DNA of 64,000 nucleotides, taken from positions 232,040-296,039 of the forward strand of contig PDIP01000021.1 in the NCBI GenBank assembly GCA_002811645.1, in the 5' to 3' direction. The DNA comes from Corallochytrium limacisporum. Lineage: Eukaryota; Opisthokonta. The notes beneath the pieces were generated by a model. It searched no databases. It worked only from the letters and a program-made list of their open reading frames with translations, and was not told where the DNA came from. The translations under genes and the position numbers were made by a program. This document shows positions 62,097 to 64,000 of this stretch, one piece after another (within the stretch, counting starts at the first letter, position 1; the number at the start of each line of letters is the position of its first letter).

Positions 62097-63413
62097 CTAC
62101 GACAGTTTGTGGGCCTTACGATACAGAGAGTCAACAACCCGTCCCATCTCTGCAACGGTCTTCAGGGAAGCCTCGTAGGTCTTGTCGGTCTCAGTCTCAT
62201 CGTAAATGATCAGGCATCCGGCGCCCTGATCGAGAATACCGTTCAGTTTCTTGTCCAGAATCATCTGAGACAATTTTGCCTCAATCATCTTTTGCTCGAG
62301 GTCAATGAGCTCGGCAATGTGTGAGATCTCTACGCGCACAAAAGGTTCGATAATGCGCTGCAGGTTCTGTTCTTGCATGGTGTCGTACAGGGAGTTCAAA
62401 TGGTTCTTGACAATATCATCCCCCTGGATCTGTTGAGGGTAGGTCTGTTCCACAACGATACGAAACTCATCAAGGCTACGATCTGTCTGGGCTTTGGCAA
62501 TGGCCTTCATGGCATCAATGTCATCACCCTGGTACTTGAGGGCCAGCTTTCCTTGCATCACACCCGCCACATCCTCCGGAATGTTCAACATAACCTTGCA
62601 GAGCAACATGTACTTCAACGCCTGGATGGCAGCAGGATCATCAACACTGTCATATCCCTCAAAGGCTTCATAGAAGTAACTGAAAGAGGTCTTAAAGTCA
62701 CGTTCCTCGGCGTGGAGGATTCCACTGTGGATGTCCAAACTGGCCTGCAGACGAGGTGGGCAATAGATGGCATTTCCAGCAGTACGCGCGGTGGTCAGTG
62801 CAGCACGGGCCTTGGGAATGTTTCCCAGTCTGTGGTAGATCTTGGACTCCAGCAGCTGAACTTCGACCAACAGGCCCTTGTCGTCCAGCTTCTTGATCTC
62901 CTTCATGAGCTCCGTTGAATGCTTGAGTGCATCCTGTAGCCGTTCCGCCTTGAACATTAGTGCGATCAAGCGGCAGTCCAGGGCCTGCCGCAAATATGTA
63001 CGTTTTTCCGTCTTCGCCCACTCGATGCATTCTTCTACCATGTCAATCGCTTTGGAGGTGTCCGCGTTCATGTCCAAGAAGAAATCGACCTGGGCACGGA
63101 CGAGCTTAGCAGCGCGTGCCTTGGACAGCTGCTGCAGCAGGGGACGTGTTTCTTTAACAAGCTTGAGCAACTCATTGACTTTCTTCTGATGGGAATAGGA
63201 CTCGCTAAGCAGGTACATGGCCTGCTCCTTTTCACGCAACGCCTGCATCTCTCCGTCACCTACCTGCCTGGCGATGATGCTCTTCAGAATCTTCTCCGCT
63301 TCCTTAACATTGCCCGCCTTTCGCGCTTCTTCGGCTCTTTCTAGTTCCGTTGGAGGACGATCAACCTCCATGGCTGCAGGTGCCGTGGCCGTTCCTGTCG
63401 CTGGGGGTGTCAT
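62097..63413 (-). CDS. RPN6: 26S proteasome lid subunit RPN6/PSMD11
   Basis: Non-ATPase lid subunit that clamps the 20S core to the 19S regulatory particle. It is 438 residues (human PSMD11 422). The TPR-like helical array (about 30-300) contains the family blocks CIEWAKTEKRTYLRQALDCRLIAL, LLVEVQLLESKIYHRLGNIPKARAALT, ANAIYCPPRLQASLDIHSGI (here with Gly before Asn) and YFYEAFEGYDSVDDP. The PCI domain is at about 305-405 (EQNLQRIIEPFVRVEISHIAEL, KLSQMILDKKLNGILDQGAGCLIIYDE). The C-terminal helix is VVDSLYRKAHKLS. The Ala/Thr-rich first 20 residues are lineage-specific. The ATG at 63413 is the first in frame. Confidence 0.97.
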   Translation of the reverse strand: MTPPATGTATAPAAMEVDRPPTELERAEEARKAGNVKEAEKILKSIIARQVGDGEMQALREKEQAMYLLSESYSHQKKVNELLKLVKETRPLLQQLSKARAAKLVRAQVDFFLDMNADTSKAIDMVEECIEWAKTEKRTYLRQALDCRLIALMFKAERLQDALKHSTELMKEIKKLDDKGLLVEVQLLESKIYHRLGNIPKARAALTTARTAGNAIYCPPRLQASLDIHSGILHAEERDFKTSFSYFYEAFEGYDSVDDPAAIQALKYMLLCKVMLNIPEDVAGVMQGKLALKYQGDDIDAMKAIAKAQTDRSLDEFRIVVEQTYPQQIQGDDIVKNHLNSLYDTMQEQNLQRIIEPFVRVEISHIAELIDLEQKMIEAKLSQMILDKKLNGILDQGAGCLIIYDETETDKTYEASLKTVAEMGRVVDSLYRKAHKLS

Positions 63414-63670
63414 GCTGAATTGTTTTTCTATTTGTTCGGTTCAGTCTATCCAGTTGAGACAATAACAAACCCCGCAATTAAAACTTAAAATTGTGGAAAT
63501 TTCGAAACTAATTCCGTCTGATCATTTTGAGTACCATACTAAAGATTGGAGGATCCCATAAAATAGCCTTGGAAACATGTTGCTACGCAGGGTCACAATT
63601 ATCGGACGTTTCGGTGTTTTGCCATCTGGCTTACGGGAGTGGCTGCTTTTCCATTGTTTGCAGGGAAGGG

Positions 63671-63688
63671 CCCCCCCCAGGGGGGGGG
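63671..63688. repeat. C8-A-G9 foldback
   Basis: Eight C, one A, nine G: a self-complementary GC block with almost no loop, about 260 bases upstream of RPN6. Confidence 0.85.
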
Positions 63689-63977
63689 CGCCAAACCTTC
63701 CCGACGCTTTGCCCTCTCGCCTACCCTTCTTCAAGCTTAAACACAGAAGACAGACAGAACAGACACAGTCCCTCTCTCTCGCTTTCGCTCTGCGCCCAGG
63801 CACACAGAAGCACGGAAGCAAAACACCGCTCCAGACAACAAACGTCCCTACGCAGCACAAGACCGGTGTGGGAGTGGGGGGGTACCACTTTGACTGCGAA
63901 TGAAGGGAGTCCCCCGGCTTTCCCACTTTTTCTTCCCCACCCTCTCACTTTTTTTGGGGGATATCGCCTCTCTCTCT

Positions 63978-64000
63978 CCCCCCCCCCCCCCCCCCCCCCC
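63978..64000. repeat. Terminal C homopolymer
   Basis: At least 21-23 consecutive C running into the window edge, preceded by a short CT repeat. It may mark another difficult-to-assemble tract. Confidence 0.85.

Larger units (their letters stand above)
63414..64000. other. RPN6 upstream region to window end
   Basis: No gene. It contains a near-perfect C8-A-G9 foldback (63671-63688) and ends in (CT)n followed by a terminal C run. Confidence 0.55.

Noticed and set aside
1-64000. Mobile elements, viral genes, CRISPR arrays, toxin genes or bacterial operons
   Set aside because: No transposase, reverse transcriptase, integrase, capsid, spacer array or terminal repeats were seen; all supported genes are eukaryotic cellular genes.

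Overview
The window looks like nuclear DNA of an intron-poor unicellular opisthokont, probably a holozoan protist. Twenty-five protein genes can be supported. They are eukaryotic housekeeping or signalling genes: TIM44, ATR, NSA2, PNO1, UFD1, RPN6/PSMD11, RRP40, SKI8, NF-YC, mitochondrial bL33 and COQ3. Each can be read as a single uninterrupted ORF, including an 8-kb ATR gene. A chimaerin-like SH2-C1-RhoGAP protein, a KMT5A-type SET protein, a two-PAS bHLH factor and a PNRC/EDC-like decapping peptide point to opisthokonts, most likely Holozoa. An intron-poor holozoan such as Corallochytrium would fit, but the species is a guess from gene content.

Layout. 1-3.5 kb: TIM44 (cut by the window edge) diverges from NSA2. 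3.5-8.8 kb: long spacer. 8.8-19.6 kb: bHLH-PAS factor tail-to-tail with ATR. 20.2-26.2 kb: DUF3128/PANTS-like protein, DUF3605 protein, PIH1 protein, KMT5A-like methyltransferase and chimaerin-like RhoGAP. 26.2-31.4 kb: long spacer. 31.4-38.6 kb: PREY-like protein, SKI8, RRP40, COQ3 and an NKCC-type cotransporter. 38.6-41.7 kb: spacer with a 205-base run of N. 41.7-47.6 kb: AAMP/SQT1, phosphoglycolate-type phosphatase, UFD1, short-chain dehydrogenase and the PNRC/EDC-like peptide. 47.6-51.3 kb: spacer. 51.3-56.9 kb: NF-YC, PNO1, bL33m, an unrecognised protein and a glutamate-decarboxylase-family enzyme. 56.9-62.1 kb: spacer full of GA/CT microsatellites. 62.1-63.4 kb: RPN6. The window ends in a C homopolymer.

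Architecture. All eight convergent gene pairs are separated by only 46-218 bases. Spacers at 5' ends run from about 0.4 to more than 5 kb, and the longest lie upstream of transcription-factor, signalling, transporter or decarboxylase genes. Functional themes are cytoplasmic RNA decay (SKI8, RRP40, decapping peptide), ribosome assembly (NSA2, PNO1, AAMP/SQT1), ubiquitin-proteasome (UFD1, RPN6), and mitochondrial import, translation and coenzyme Q (TIM44, bL33m, COQ3, PREY). Apart from the shared SKI8/RRP40 spacer there is no evidence of operon-like grouping. No transposon, virus, CRISPR array, rRNA or convincing tRNA was seen.
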